Source: Sphaerochaeta associata
GTDB taxonomy: Bacteria; Spirochaetota; Spirochaetia; Sphaerochaetales; Sphaerochaetaceae
Length of the DNA: 64,000 nucleotides
Direction of reading: 5' to 3'
Assembly: GCF_022869165.1 (NCBI RefSeq)
Contig: NZ_CP094929.1
Location: forward strand, 2,790,001-2,854,000
The notes under the pieces were generated by a model. The model searched no databases. It was not told the DNA's origin and saw only the letters and a program-made list of their open reading frames with translations. How positions within the stretch are numbered: the first letter of the stretch is position 1; every line of letters starts with the position of its first letter. The translations under genes were made by a program, and so were the position numbers. Shown here in pieces: positions 9,203 to 19,017 of this stretch.

Positions 9203-9359
9203 GACGATAACTTCCCCGCGTTTATGCTGAAGATAATGAAAGAACTGTGTTTTCAGACCACTGGATCAATATCGACTGGATATGTTCGTCATGCTGCGAT
9301 ATTGGACTGTCTCAAATCGTAGAGGTCAATGAGTAAAGAAAATGTTGTGGAGGTCAGTG

Positions 9360-10592
9360 ATGGGCATTAAAGATATACGAGCAAGACAAAACTATACTCT
9401 CTTTATCATACTATACTTCTTTATCTATATGGGGGATGTCCCCGGCGGAACATACTTGCCTTTATACTTGAAATCAATAGGATTGCAGGAAGCATCCATT
9501 GGGGCAATTTTGGCCATTGCACCAATGATGGCAATGTTCGTCCAACCATTGTGGGGAATAATCACCGATATTTCTAAGTCGAAGAATTCAGTACTGATGA
9601 TCATGCTCTTGGGGGCAAGCCTATTTTTCTTCTTGATCCCGCATATACCCAATTCATCAATTGCACTGTTAATTGGCCTGATAGTCTTATATAACATTTT
9701 CCGAAGCTCAACGCATGGAATCACCGATACCATTGCATTAGAATACCTGGATACAGTCAAAGCCAAATACGGGCTTGTAAGAATGAGCGGTACGGTAGGC
9801 TATGCGATGATGTCAATAATTGCCGGAATCATAGCAGCAAAACGATTAGAGAATATCTTCTGGCTCTTTGCCGTCCCTTCCGCTTCAGCTGCAGTATTGC
9901 TCCTGATTCTTCCGAATGTTGAAGGTCATTATAAGAAAAACTCTCCTGTCAATTTCACGTCACTGTTCAAACAGAAAGAACTATTATTGCTGACCGGAAT
10001 CGGACTCCTGTTCCAGTCTACATCAGGATTTTTCCATTCGTTTTATTCGATCTATTTCACCAATGATTTGGGTGGAAGCTTACAGATGCTCGGAATCATC
10101 ACTTCATTTTCAGCTTTCGCGGAAATCCCATTTCTCATATTCTCTGACAGCTTGGTCAGAAAGTTTGGTATCCGCTCACTCATGCTTTGCGCCTGTTTCA
10201 TCGGGGCTGTCCGATGGATACTCACTGCCTTGGTTTCGACGCCTGAAATGCAGTTCTTTGTTCAGCTTCTGCATGGAATGAACTCCATAGTCTTCATGTT
10301 CTGTATGGCGGTCTACATCAACCAAAGCGTTCCCAAGGAAATCAAGGCATCCGGACAGACTTTCTATGCTTTTCTTGTAGGAATCGGCTCTCGAGTCATT
10401 GGAAGCTGGATTGGAGGCATCCTTACTACCTACATCTCAAAAAAACTAATTTTTCTTGCCAATGGATTGCTTTTATTGGCAGTTCTTGTAGCGATTTCAT
10501 TCCTTATGCGAAAACATCAAACTAAAAGAATTAGAAATACTCCAAAAAACGAGGTAAGCGATTATGGAACGGTATCATCAATATCTCATTGA
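9360..10592 (+). CDS. MFS transporter (MFS_1-like, oligosaccharide porter type)
   Basis: The protein has 410 residues starting at ATG 9360 with GGAGGT 6-7 bases upstream. About twelve hydrophobic helices span the sequence and the conserved loop WGIITDISKSKNSVLMIMLLG follows helix 2. The overall pattern resembles the LacY/RafB/nucleoside-symporter-like MFS_1 group in the inner membrane. It lies in the same orientation as the ABC genes and overlaps the next gene by 29 bases, so it is probably a second import or export route for the same sugar. Confidence 0.85.
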   Translation: MGIKDIRARQNYTLFIILYFFIYMGDVPGGTYLPLYLKSIGLQEASIGAILAIAPMMAMFVQPLWGIITDISKSKNSVLMIMLLGASLFFFLIPHIPNSSIALLIGLIVLYNIFRSSTHGITDTIALEYLDTVKAKYGLVRMSGTVGYAMMSIIAGIIAAKRLENIFWLFAVPSASAAVLLLILPNVEGHYKKNSPVNFTSLFKQKELLLLTGIGLLFQSTSGFFHSFYSIYFTNDLGGSLQMLGIITSFSAFAEIPFLIFSDSLVRKFGIRSLMLCACFIGAVRWILTALVSTPEMQFFVQLLHGMNSIVFMFCMAVYINQSVPKEIKASGQTFYAFLVGIGSRVIGSWIGGILTTYISKKLIFLANGLLLLAVLVAISFLMRKHQTKRIRNTPKNEVSDYGTVSSISH

Positions 10593-12201
10593 AGGGGCGG
10601 AACAGAGGATCCAGTACTTTCTGAAATACCAGACTGTAAATGTCAATGACAGGAATTTCGGTGGAATCGGTATGTATGAAAAAAACTATCCTCAAGCAAA
10701 ATCCACCATTTACAGAATGACACCAGCGTTGTGTTGTTATGTTAATCCAACAAGCAGTTACTTTGAAAACCAGGAACTTCTTGAGCGAATATATCTCGCA
10801 TTGAGATACATCATGAGCAAGCAGAGAGAGAGCGGTTGCTTTGATTTGGAAAACTGCAATTTCGATTCTGCTCCCGATACAGCTTTTTGCGTAAAGCGCT
10901 TGCTTCCACTGTATCGTATTGTGGAAGGATATCCTGCTTTGAATACTGAGTCGGTACTGGTGATGCTTCGTCAGATCATTGAAAAAGCACTTGAAGGCAT
11001 TTCCAACGGTGGATTCCATACTCCAAACCATCGATGGGCAATTGCATCAATTCTAGCCGATGGCTCAAAACTGCTGGATATGCCTAAATATATGGATAAA
11101 GCGAAGGAATATCTTGCCGAAGGTATAGACTGCAACGAGTTTGGTGAATATTCCGAGAGAAGTGCCATCACCTATAATGCTGTCAACAATGCTGCCATGC
11201 TTACACTATATCAGGCTACGGGAGATGAAAAATTCCTGGACTATGTTCGTCGGAATCTGAAAATGATGCTGACGTATATGGAAGATGACGGATCGATCTT
11301 CAGTGAGAATTCCACAAGACAGGATAAAGGCGCCAAAGCATACGGCCGCGACTATTTTTATCAATTTTTGTATGTAGCTGCTCGTGACACAGACCCGATA
11401 TACGGGAAAGCAGCCAAACGAATTCTGGATGACAATAAGAGAATGAATCTCCGTAAAGCGCCTGATTGCCTACACTACATCATGCTGGATGAGAAAATGT
11501 ATAATTACACTTTCACTGATTCCGGATTTTTGGATTCCTATGAGAAACACTATAAATCATCAGGGCTGGTTCGGTTCAAACAAGGGAAGATGTCCTATTC
11601 CTTGGTTGAGAATTCACCAAAAGCTCTTTTCTTTAATACCGGGAGTTTTGGTTTCTACCTGAGAGGCTCAATCGGATATTTTGATAAGAGGCATATCCTG
11701 CTCAATGAGCTATCTCGTACTCAGGATGGATACAAAAGCACGTTCCATGCTGATGGATGGTACTACTTGCCATTGAAGAAAGTCGATCGGGAAATCATCA
11801 ATTTCTTCGAAGTGGATAATTCGCAACGGGATAAAATCATCAAGAACACCATTGATATTGACATAGAAGTGATCAACAGACAAAACGGTTTTGATATCTC
11901 TTTTACTTCAAAAGGTATAGATGAGGTCAGCGTGTTGTTGGAATGGGTGATACCTGAAGGTTGCGAAGTAGAGAACGATGCTTTCTACTGCATCTCCCAA
12001 CCTGGTGGAGCAATCATGGTTCGACAAGGTTATGTCAAGGTACGTAATGGTAATGACTCATTCTCCTTCGGCCCCATGGGAGTTTCAAAATACATCATGA
12101 AAGGTAATTACGGAAGTGAAGCAAGAAGCGAATCGAGTTTTACCCTTTGCACTGTCATGACAACTCCTTTCAAGAGGATTTTTAAAGTCAGATCTCTGTG
12201 A
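10564..12201 (+). CDS. putative (alpha/alpha)6-toroid polysaccharide lyase-like protein
   Basis: The protein has 545 residues with no signal peptide, so it is cytoplasmic. The N-terminal two thirds are helical, with toroid-lyase-like stretches NGGFHTPNHRWAIASILA and GEYSERSAITYNAVNNAAML; the C-terminal third is beta-rich. The layout recalls heparinase/alginate-lyase-type enzymes, and the His, Tyr and Asn residues in these stretches are candidates for catalysis. I do not recognise a specific PL or GH family. It overlaps the MFS gene by 29 bases and precedes a GH105-like hydrolase, which supports a role in uronic-acid oligosaccharide breakdown. Confidence 0.6.
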   Translation: MERYHQYLIEGAEQRIQYFLKYQTVNVNDRNFGGIGMYEKNYPQAKSTIYRMTPALCCYVNPTSSYFENQELLERIYLALRYIMSKQRESGCFDLENCNFDSAPDTAFCVKRLLPLYRIVEGYPALNTESVLVMLRQIIEKALEGISNGGFHTPNHRWAIASILADGSKLLDMPKYMDKAKEYLAEGIDCNEFGEYSERSAITYNAVNNAAMLTLYQATGDEKFLDYVRRNLKMMLTYMEDDGSIFSENSTRQDKGAKAYGRDYFYQFLYVAARDTDPIYGKAAKRILDDNKRMNLRKAPDCLHYIMLDEKMYNYTFTDSGFLDSYEKHYKSSGLVRFKQGKMSYSLVENSPKALFFNTGSFGFYLRGSIGYFDKRHILLNELSRTQDGYKSTFHADGWYYLPLKKVDREIINFFEVDNSQRDKIIKNTIDIDIEVINRQNGFDISFTSKGIDEVSVLLEWVIPEGCEVENDAFYCISQPGGAIMVRQGYVKVRNGNDSFSFGPMGVSKYIMKGNYGSEARSESSFTLCTVMTTPFKRIFKVRSL

Positions 12202-12207
12202 CTAAGA

Positions 12208-12233
12208 AACCTTGTTTGATGTCAAACAAGGTT
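12208..12233 (+). terminator. strong hairpin after the toroid-protein gene
   Basis: Arms AACCTTGTTTGA (12208-12219) and TCAAACAAGGTT (12222-12233) pair perfectly over 12 bp with a 2-base gap, 6 bases after the stop. There is no downstream T-run, so termination may be incomplete. Confidence 0.6.
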
Positions 12234-12710
12234 CAGCAAGGACAGGATGATTTAGTACTAAGAAATTAGCGGTATCGTACTATTCTCAACTTGAAGACTC
12301 TTGTTCTTTGATTACTCTTCTTTTTGGAGAATGGAGGTTCTCGGAAACTAAAAATATGAATATTAGTCGGAATGAAGCAAAAATTGATTTGAATCTATCC
12401 TTATTGCTTTAGAAAAATGCAATCAGATACTGAAGAATTGACTGCGCTTCACACAAATCGAACGATATCCGGTAGTTCTTTGTATGATGCGGCAAAACAA
12501 CAAATCAAGATGACAACTTCATGCTGTTTATTTGCGGTTATCTAGACTTTACAAGTATGTAATTTATTAACTGGAATAAACAATCAGCAAACTGGATTTA
12601 GTAAAATTCCATCAGCAATCCAATAGCCAAGGATTATTAATGGATCCATAAAAAACACTTTTGAAAAGTATACTATACATTTTAATCCAAAAGTCTTAGG
12701 AGCTATAAGA
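12234..12710. other. AT-rich intergenic region
   Basis: No supported gene is present. The region separates the ABC/MFS/toroid block from the GH105-like gene and presumably holds its promoter, since an AGGAG ribosome-binding site sits just before 12711. I could not pick a single convincing -35/-10 pair. Confidence 0.4.
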
Positions 12711-13829
12711 ATGACGAATGAGAAAAGTATAATACAGCAAAAAATCACAAAATTACTGGATCATTTTAAAACCGTTCTCTATGTGACTGATGATACATTC
12801 TTGCACAATATGCAAACCAACAATTTAGCAGGTGATGATATTTCTCTCTATCAATTTTGGGAATGGCCACAAGGCGTCGGGCTGTTTGCTCTTTGGTCCC
12901 TCTTTCAACAGACAAAAGACTTACATTGCTTGGAATTATTGAAATCTTATTATGATGAAAGAATCTCCATCGGGCTTCCCGATAAAAACATCAATACGAT
13001 GGCACCTATTCTTGCTTTATCATATGTAGCAGAATACACGGGGGATGAAAAGTATCTTGAAATTTGCCTTGAATGGGCTGATTGGGCTGCAAATCAATTG
13101 GCACGTACAAATGAAGACGGATTTCAACATATCACTTCAGATACGTTGAACAACCAAGAACTCTGGGATGATACTCTATTAATGACTGTCTTGGCTTTGG
13201 TTAATATTGGAAGAATTATCAAGAACGACTCATACATCCAAGAAGGTATCTACCAATTCCTTGTACATGCAAAGTACTTGGTTGATAAGAAAACCGGTTT
13301 GTGGTTTCACGGTTTCACTTTTAATGGAAAACACAATTTTGCAAATGCATTGTGGGGTCGCGGCAATTGTTGGGTTACTATTTCCATACCTATTCTGTTG
13401 GAGATGATTGAACTTCCGCCAAGTACAAAGAAATATCTATGTACGTTACTAAACGAACAAGTAAAATCATTAGTCGATCATCAAGATGCATCAGGAATGT
13501 GGCATACTTTATTGGATGACCCAACTTCATATATTGAATCAAGTGCGACGTGCGGGATAGCGTATGGAATCCTAAAAGGAGTGCATACAGGAGTATTGTC
13601 TCCATCGTTCTCTGAATTTGCTATGAAGGCTATCAAACCAATACTTCAGAATATAACTGATAATGGAGAAGTACTCCAAGTATCGTATGGAACACCTATG
13701 GGACGTGAAACGAAAGAGTTTTATAAACAAATCCCACTTAAACCCATGCCGTATGGGCAAGCGACAGCAATCCTCTTCTTGATGGAGGCACTGATTGAAC
13801 TAAAACAGGTTCCCAAGCTTTATGACTAG
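12711..13829 (+). CDS. GH105/GH88-type unsaturated uronyl hydrolase
   Basis: The protein has 372 residues with no signal peptide, so it is cytoplasmic. Motifs of the YteR/YesR group are visible: WEWPQGVGLFALW, WDDTLLMTVLAL with the catalytic-type Asp, GLWFHGF, and NALWGRGNCW. This family removes the 4,5-unsaturated uronic acid left by polysaccharide lyases on pectin-like or glucuronan-like oligosaccharides. With the upstream ABC importer, MFS porter and toroid protein it suggests import and intracellular degradation of lyase products. The exact sugar cannot be read from sequence. Confidence 0.85.
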   Translation: MTNEKSIIQQKITKLLDHFKTVLYVTDDTFLHNMQTNNLAGDDISLYQFWEWPQGVGLFALWSLFQQTKDLHCLELLKSYYDERISIGLPDKNINTMAPILALSYVAEYTGDEKYLEICLEWADWAANQLARTNEDGFQHITSDTLNNQELWDDTLLMTVLALVNIGRIIKNDSYIQEGIYQFLVHAKYLVDKKTGLWFHGFTFNGKHNFANALWGRGNCWVTISIPILLEMIELPPSTKKYLCTLLNEQVKSLVDHQDASGMWHTLLDDPTSYIESSATCGIAYGILKGVHTGVLSPSFSEFAMKAIKPILQNITDNGEVLQVSYGTPMGRETKEFYKQIPLKPMPYGQATAILFLMEALIELKQVPKLYD

Positions 13830-14150
13830 GGATTATATTATGTTTCAAGCAACTCATTGCCTTATAAATCATAGCCAGGAAAGAATTATGTAAGCTTTAA
13901 CCTAAAGCAATCAACAGTAAGAATGAACAATTATTGCTCGTCTGACCACCCTCTTGAAACCGTATATTCTGCTACATATACGGTTCTCGCCTATATAAAA
14001 CGGAATAACGGTGATTCGTGAATACATCAAACAAGGTTGTTAAACTTGTTGGCTTGAGAGTGTCATCACGTTTATTCTGGAAGTTTTATACTTTTTCAAA
14101 AACCCCTCGTTTCAATAAAGTCTACCATCCATACCAAAAACAAATCTCAA
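13830..14150. other. intergenic region with a hairpin
   Basis: No gene is supported in these 321 bases. A perfect 8-bp stem, CCGTATAT (13960-13967) with ATATACGG (13976-13983), lies between the convergent hydrolase and beta-CASP genes and may act as a bidirectional terminator. Confidence 0.45.
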
Positions 14151-14763
14151 CTACTCATTTTCCTTGTTCAGCAATCCGGCCAGCAAAGTTAGAATTTCTG
14201 ATGCATTCTGATTATCCAAATGCAACGAGAAATTCAGGAGAATACCATCATCCGATTTCTGCACGGTAATCCCACTTTGACTGAGTTTAAGCATTTTGGC
14301 CCCATCACACTCACAAGCATCAAGCGCTACGGCCTCAAGAGAATCAAGCTCGACTTTCCCGCCAGTAGCAAGCCGATACCATTGTCTCGTGTCTGTCGGA
14401 AGAACAATCCTGCGACCGCTTGATTTTTGCTCAATCGCATCCTTGAGTGCATTCCTCGCATCCTCACTACCATGTAGGAGAAATACTGTCCTATTGTTCT
14501 CCCTAGTTGGCATGGTTGCATAATCCACCAACTGTGACTGATCAGCATGACCGGAATAGTACGGGCCAATATCAATGATACGACACCGAATGTCTGCTAA
14601 TCGCAGGCTCTTCCCATCATTCATAATAACTCTCTTATTATATGCATCGTCATCTGTGAACTCTCCCAAGTGTTGAAGCAGATACCCATTGCTTTCAGGA
14701 CTCTGATAGCCGGTAAGAAGGATGATTGCTTGTTCATCGGTAAGTACATCCTTTAAAATAGTA
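14151..14763 (-). pseudogene. beta-CASP metallo-hydrolase, C-terminal fragment
   Basis: This is the 3' part of a gene split by an IS1595-type insertion. Joining 15907 to 14755 through one copy of the 8-bp target duplication gives the continuous reading VLTILKDVLTDEQAIILLTGYQ, split here into segments, then LGEFTDDDAYN. It carries the beta-CASP C-terminal motifs LTGYQSPESNGYLLQHLG and IDIGPYYSGHADQSQLVDYA. The fragment has no start signal of its own; the apparent ATG-type start at 14669 is internal. Confidence 0.85.
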
Positions 14764-15906
14764 GGCTGTTTTTAAGAATCAGTGACTACGACACTCTGTG
14801 TCACACTTGATGCAATACACTGTCATCAGGAGGCAGCAAATATGCCACAGATGACAGCAGAGACACTTGTCGAGCGGATGAAAAGGATTCCTGAGTTCAT
14901 TCTCAGCAGGATTGTCGAAATACTCGACTCCTATGACAAGGAAAGCACCGTTGCTGAAGGGATCCTGTTTGAACGTTGCCCAAAATGTGGAGTGGCCCAC
15001 CCGAGGATCATAAAGGGCGGTAAGACATCCACCGGCAAGCAGATGTTCAGGTGCATGGATTGCCAGCGGCGGTTCACCGCCGACTATGGCACCTACTCAT
15101 TCTATTCCCACCAGAGCCCCGAAGCCTGGAATGGGCTGATAAAGATGACGATCACCGGCGAGACCTTGGAAACGATCTCGAATGTCCTGGGTGTAAACAT
15201 CGCCACGGCATTCAGGATGAGGCACAAGCTCATGTGTTCGCTGGAGGACGAGGAAGCCTCGGCCAGAATCTCTGACCAGGCGGAGCTTGACGAGAAATAC
15301 CTTGTCAAAAGCCACAAGGGCGAGAGGATGAAGCATGTTGCAGGAAAGAAAAGAGGGACTCCTTCTCCCAAGAGGGGCATTTCCCATGACCAGGTCTGCC
15401 TCCCCTCAGGAGTGCAGAGGGGAGGAGGCTCCTATCTCAGATCCATTAACATGGCCAGGCCTACATCGGAGGAGATCATGAACCTGCACCCGCACATTGA
15501 GAAGAAGACCTATATATGGACCGATGACTGCCCGTCTTACAACAAGCTGATCGCGGCTCTTGAAAGCGACAGCAAAGTGGTCTCGAACTACAAGGACTAC
15601 GACAGGGTCAATCATCTCAACAACGTCTACAGCTTTCATTCCCTGATTGAGCGATGGTACAACAAGATGGGTGGGGTTGCCTCCAAGTACATCAACAGGT
15701 ATGCAGCTCTCTTCAATATCAGGTTCCAGGTTGGCAGGATGGATCCAAGCGAGGCTCTTCTGCTGGTCAAATCAAGGTTGAGAGGAATCAAGGGCAACAG
15801 CTTTGTGACAATCGAAAGGCTCAAGCAAGAAAAGCTGTTCAGCCCGCCTGAATTGAGATGGGAAGCAGGGCAAACGGCATGAAGTCACTATTTGTTAAAA
15901 ACAGCC
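14764..15906 (+). mobile_element. IS1595-family insertion sequence
   Basis: The element is 1143 bp with imperfect terminal inverted repeats of about 26 bp. The left end begins GGCTGTTTTTAAG and the right end, read inward, GGCTGTTTTTAAC; both go on to a shared AGTGACT core. It is flanked by an exact 8-bp direct repeat AAATAGTA (14756-14763 and 15907-15914), the duplication length usual for IS1595. It carries one transposase gene and interrupts a beta-CASP hydrolase gene in the opposite orientation. Sharp ends and intact transposase suggest a recent insertion. Confidence 0.95.
14842..15882 (+). CDS. IS1595-family transposase
   Basis: The protein has 346 residues from ATG 14842, preceded by AGGAGG (14828-14833). 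An N-terminal zinc ribbon has CPKC at residues 46-49 and CMDC at 71-74. A DDE-type catalytic domain follows, including TDDCPSYN and HSLIERWYNKMGG, as in the ISXO2-like group. The frame is complete and spans nearly the whole element. Confidence 0.93.
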   Translation: MPQMTAETLVERMKRIPEFILSRIVEILDSYDKESTVAEGILFERCPKCGVAHPRIIKGGKTSTGKQMFRCMDCQRRFTADYGTYSFYSHQSPEAWNGLIKMTITGETLETISNVLGVNIATAFRMRHKLMCSLEDEEASARISDQAELDEKYLVKSHKGERMKHVAGKKRGTPSPKRGISHDQVCLPSGVQRGGGSYLRSINMARPTSEEIMNLHPHIEKKTYIWTDDCPSYNKLIAALESDSKVVSNYKDYDRVNHLNNVYSFHSLIERWYNKMGGVASKYINRYAALFNIRFQVGRMDPSEALLLVKSRLRGIKGNSFVTIERLKQEKLFSPPELRWEAGQTA

Positions 15907-17348
15907 AAATAGTAAGCACATTCCCCTTATCCACCATACCGGAAGAAGTAAGAACAATCGATGTCGGAAAGCCTTGTTCACGCCTCTTGAACGGTAGCTG
16001 CAAGTCTTTGGGGCAATCAGGCAATAGGGTTCCAAGCTTATTCCATATAACGTCTTCATCTTTCATCAATTGAAAAAGTTCCAAGAAATCATCGGACAAA
16101 TACTTTGTTTTCACTTCCTTTTTCACAGATAATGTATCGGCACAATGATCTCTGTACACCTGATTAATGGCCCCCATCAACGGAGAATGCAGGGTAATCG
16201 GAACCTGCTTGGCCTTTTTCATCTCCTTCATTGGATATTCATTATCGAGATCGACAAGTGCTCTCTGAAACTCAGGGACAAGCGATTGATACTCTATATC
16301 TGCATCACTGAAGGAGAACTCAGCCTGCATATGATTGCGCCAGAGATTACAAAATGCTTGCCATTTAACTCTTGCCATCGAATAATCGCATGACGGAGAA
16401 TTTCCAATACTCGTATGCAAACCATCCAGGCGTGCGTTCAGCTCCTTCTGTGAAAGCCAGGATGCAACTTCTGAAACAGGCCGTCCATTCTTTTCTGCAA
16501 TATCAAAGACAAACGCCAAGGTTTCATTGCTGAGCTTACTCTTCTTAACCAATCTGTACGTATTATTAAAAATCGGTAGATCATGAATTCTATTGCTTTC
16601 CAGAAGGAATTTCAGATCAATCAGTATCTGTTGAGCTCGATCGAGCGAAAAAGCTGGGATTACAAGCATCGATTCCGTATCAATAGCATCGTTGACAATC
16701 TCTTCCAGACGCTTCAATCGATTCTGATGAAGTGAATACTGTTTATCGCGCCGCCGATTGCCATATGTCGATTCCATGATAATGAATTTATCTGCCCCTT
16801 CACTGAATGGAAACTGGACGTTCTTGAATAAACATCCCGGAGAAGCCCCTCTTGATGTCGGTCCCAAATCACCGCTCGCATACAAGTACATCCACTTCTT
16901 TTTCTCATTCGGCCATCCCTCTTCATAATCATTTTCAGTCCAACGGAAAACATACGAACAGGAACCCAAAATATGCGATGTTCTCAACGCAGTAAATTGA
17001 ATATCTGCAGAGAGCGCAATATAAGTCTTCGAGAACAAAAAACCTCCGTCCTTATCAATTAAGAACCACCTACTCTCAAACAATTGTAGAATCTCTTGCA
17101 CTTTCTCTTTGCTGTAACCCTGAATTTTGAGTTGATCTTCCAACATCACCTTACTGATAGCTGCTGTCGCTTTTGTAAAATAGAATTGACCGGAGAAACC
17201 GGATTCAAGAAGAAGAGGAATCCTCCCGATATGATCGGCATGGGCATGGGTTATAAAGACTACATTTACAGAAGTAGCAAGCTTCTTGATTTCTGCATCC
17301 AGAGTCTGTACTGGGTCATTTTGAACAAGTCCAACATCAATAAGATAA
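15907..17348 (-). pseudogene. beta-CASP metallo-hydrolase, central fragment
   Basis: This is the main body of the broken gene, about 480 codons between the two insertions. The metallo-beta-lactamase motif THAHADHIGRIP is intact, followed by SHILGSCSY, YASGDLGP, MESTYGNRRR, IPAFSLDRAQQIL and TSSGMVDKGNVL. These mark an RNase/mRNA-3'-end-processing-like beta-CASP enzyme. Without the N-terminal strand and the C-terminal HADQ motif it is unlikely to be active. A GTG at 17356 within the IS110-type element could in principle start a truncated product. Confidence 0.9.
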
Positions 17349-17374
17349 CGCAACACAAATAGAATGACTACTGT

Positions 17375-17640
17375 AAGGACCAGAGGCGCACTCTAGTCTT
17401 TACAGCTGGAGGTTCGATGATATTCTTAACTGACGGAGTTAGGAAGCCGGTGGCCGAGTGTCCTAGTTTGTAAGATTCTGGTACATCCAGAAATCTTGTT
17501 ACACAAAATACTCCAACCCGGTCATCGAAGTCTATCGTAGGGCATGTCGGGGAGGCTTTTGCCTCCCGATATGACCCTGTAAATAAAAATGGTGGATTAC
17601 GAACCACGCCTATACAGCCTTCCAGCTTCGAACATCCAAA
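17375..17640 (+). ncRNA. candidate bridge-RNA region of the IS110 element
   Basis: Several hairpins occur in the leader. TTCTTAACT pairs with AGTTAGGAA (17423-17445, one G-U). AAGATTCTGG pairs with CCAG plus AATCTT (17472-17497). TCGGGGAGGC pairs with GCCTCCCGA around TTTT (17548-17569). IS110-family recombinases are known to use an element-encoded bridge RNA, from the 5' or 3' non-coding end depending on subgroup. Boundaries and function here are inferred; the 3' end also has a hairpin (CAAGCC / GGCTTG, about 18912-18937). Confidence 0.4.
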
Positions 17641-17654
17641 AAGGAGGTGCTGCC

Positions 17655-18872
17655 ATGCCGATGAACATGCAGTACGAACGGGCATTCGGGTTGGATCTCT
17701 CGAAGAAGACCTTCCACGGATGCATGCTGGACGGACCCGATCTGGGAAACCGTCATTTCTTCACCGGGGAGATGGGACCGCAGGGCAAAGCCAAGCTTGC
17801 AGGTAGGCTTTGCGAATGCGACCTGGTGCTCATGGAAGCGGGGACCTCATCGTTCTCGCTGGCGAGGTTCCTGTTGGAAAACACCGAGGCGGAAGTGGTC
17901 GTGCTCAATCCCGCCAAGCTCTACAACATTTTCAACAGTACCCTCAAGACGGATAAGTCGGACAGCGAGAAAATTGCCAGGATTGCCAGGACCATGCCCA
18001 GGGATGAGTGGCCTACAGTCTCGATTCCGACTAAGGAGGAGCAGGCTGAGCGGTCAACAGTCTCCCTTGAGGTGTTTCTCGCCCAGGAGATCACGATGCT
18101 GGTCAACCGTCTGTATGCCCTGTTCAACTCGATGGGACATCCCTTCATCAAGAAGTCAGACCTAAAGACGGAGGAAGCAAGGTTGACTTTGGCCAACAGA
18201 CTGTTGTGCGAGGAGGCTCTTGCCATGGAACAGGCAATCATGCTCTCCAACCAGATTGAGCATGTGGCCGATCAATTGGAGCAATGCAAGCAGAGATTGA
18301 GGGATATCTGTCTTTCCCACCCAAAAGAGGCACTTTCCCTGCTCTCGTTGCCTGGAGTCGGCCTGATGACGGCAGCATCCCAGATTGCCTTCCTCAATGA
18401 TGGTTCCCGTTTCAATTCCCCCGACAGCTATGTGAACTATGTCGGGCTCTCAGAGAGGAGGTTTGATTCAGGAACAAAAGTAAGCAAGGGTCATATATCC
18501 CACATGGGCAACAAGTGCATCAGGAGGAACATTATCCAGGCAGCCTGGGTGGCCTCAACCAAATTGAAAGGTAATCCACTCTCAATGAAATACAAAGATT
18601 TGATATTGAGAGGGAAAAACAAACCTGTTGCTGCGGTCGCGATTGCCAAGAAGATGATTCAGCTGAGCTATATCCTAGTCAAGAGCAACGGAATCTACGA
18701 GTTCACCAAACAGCAGGGTCTGGGGGCTTTCCGGAGAAAACTCCAATACCACAAGCTTACACAGTTGCTTGATTTTCTGCCCGAAATCACGAAGAGAGAA
18801 ATGGAGGAGATTGATAGGACAAAAAGGAAAGAGGCAGCTGCAACTACCTCTAGTCCAAAGAAATTTGCATAA
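17655..18872 (+). CDS. IS110-family transposase (DEDD recombinase)
   Basis: The protein has 405 residues from ATG 17655 behind AAGGAGG. The N-terminal RuvC-like DEDD domain shows GLDLSKKTFHG, LMEAGTSS and KTDKSDSEKIA. The C-terminal Tnp_20 domain has LPGVGLMTAASQIAFL and the serine-containing KGHISHMGNKCIRRNIIQAAW region. The domain order and length are standard for IS110-type recombinases, and the frame is complete. Confidence 0.93.
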   Translation: MPMNMQYERAFGLDLSKKTFHGCMLDGPDLGNRHFFTGEMGPQGKAKLAGRLCECDLVLMEAGTSSFSLARFLLENTEAEVVVLNPAKLYNIFNSTLKTDKSDSEKIARIARTMPRDEWPTVSIPTKEEQAERSTVSLEVFLAQEITMLVNRLYALFNSMGHPFIKKSDLKTEEARLTLANRLLCEEALAMEQAIMLSNQIEHVADQLEQCKQRLRDICLSHPKEALSLLSLPGVGLMTAASQIAFLNDGSRFNSPDSYVNYVGLSERRFDSGTKVSKGHISHMGNKCIRRNIIQAAWVASTKLKGNPLSMKYKDLILRGKNKPVAAVAIAKKMIQLSYILVKSNGIYEFTKQQGLGAFRRKLQYHKLTQLLDFLPEITKREMEEIDRTKRKEAAATTSSPKKFA

Positions 18873-19017
18873 GCTTTGTAACTAAAGTATAGCACTGTTC
18901 TCGGAATCTGCAAGCCACCGAGTGGCGGCTTGTGTGCGCCATCAAGTTTAGCATTATCTATGACTAATAAGTTAAAAGTTCCGTTCCTTGAATTTAGGGC
19001 TTGACAACAGTAGTCAA

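Larger units (their letters stand above)
17349..19017 (+). mobile_element. IS110-family insertion sequence
   Basis: The element is 1669 bp and flanked by ATAA on both sides (17345-17348 and 19018-19021). Removing the element with one ATAA restores the beta-CASP reading EFNTGEFYLIDVGLVQ. Subterminal inverted repeats GACTACTGT (17366-17374) and ACAGTAGTC (19007-19015) lie asymmetrically, 17 bp and 2 bp from the ends, which resembles the IS1111 subgroup. A 306-bp structured non-coding leader precedes the transposase and about 145 bp follow it. The exact ends are ambiguous within ATAA. Confidence 0.9.

Noticed and set aside
17589-17654. N-terminal extension of the IS110 transposase
   Set aside because: The ATG at 17655 has an ideal AAGGAGG and matches the usual family start; the extension overlaps the structured leader.
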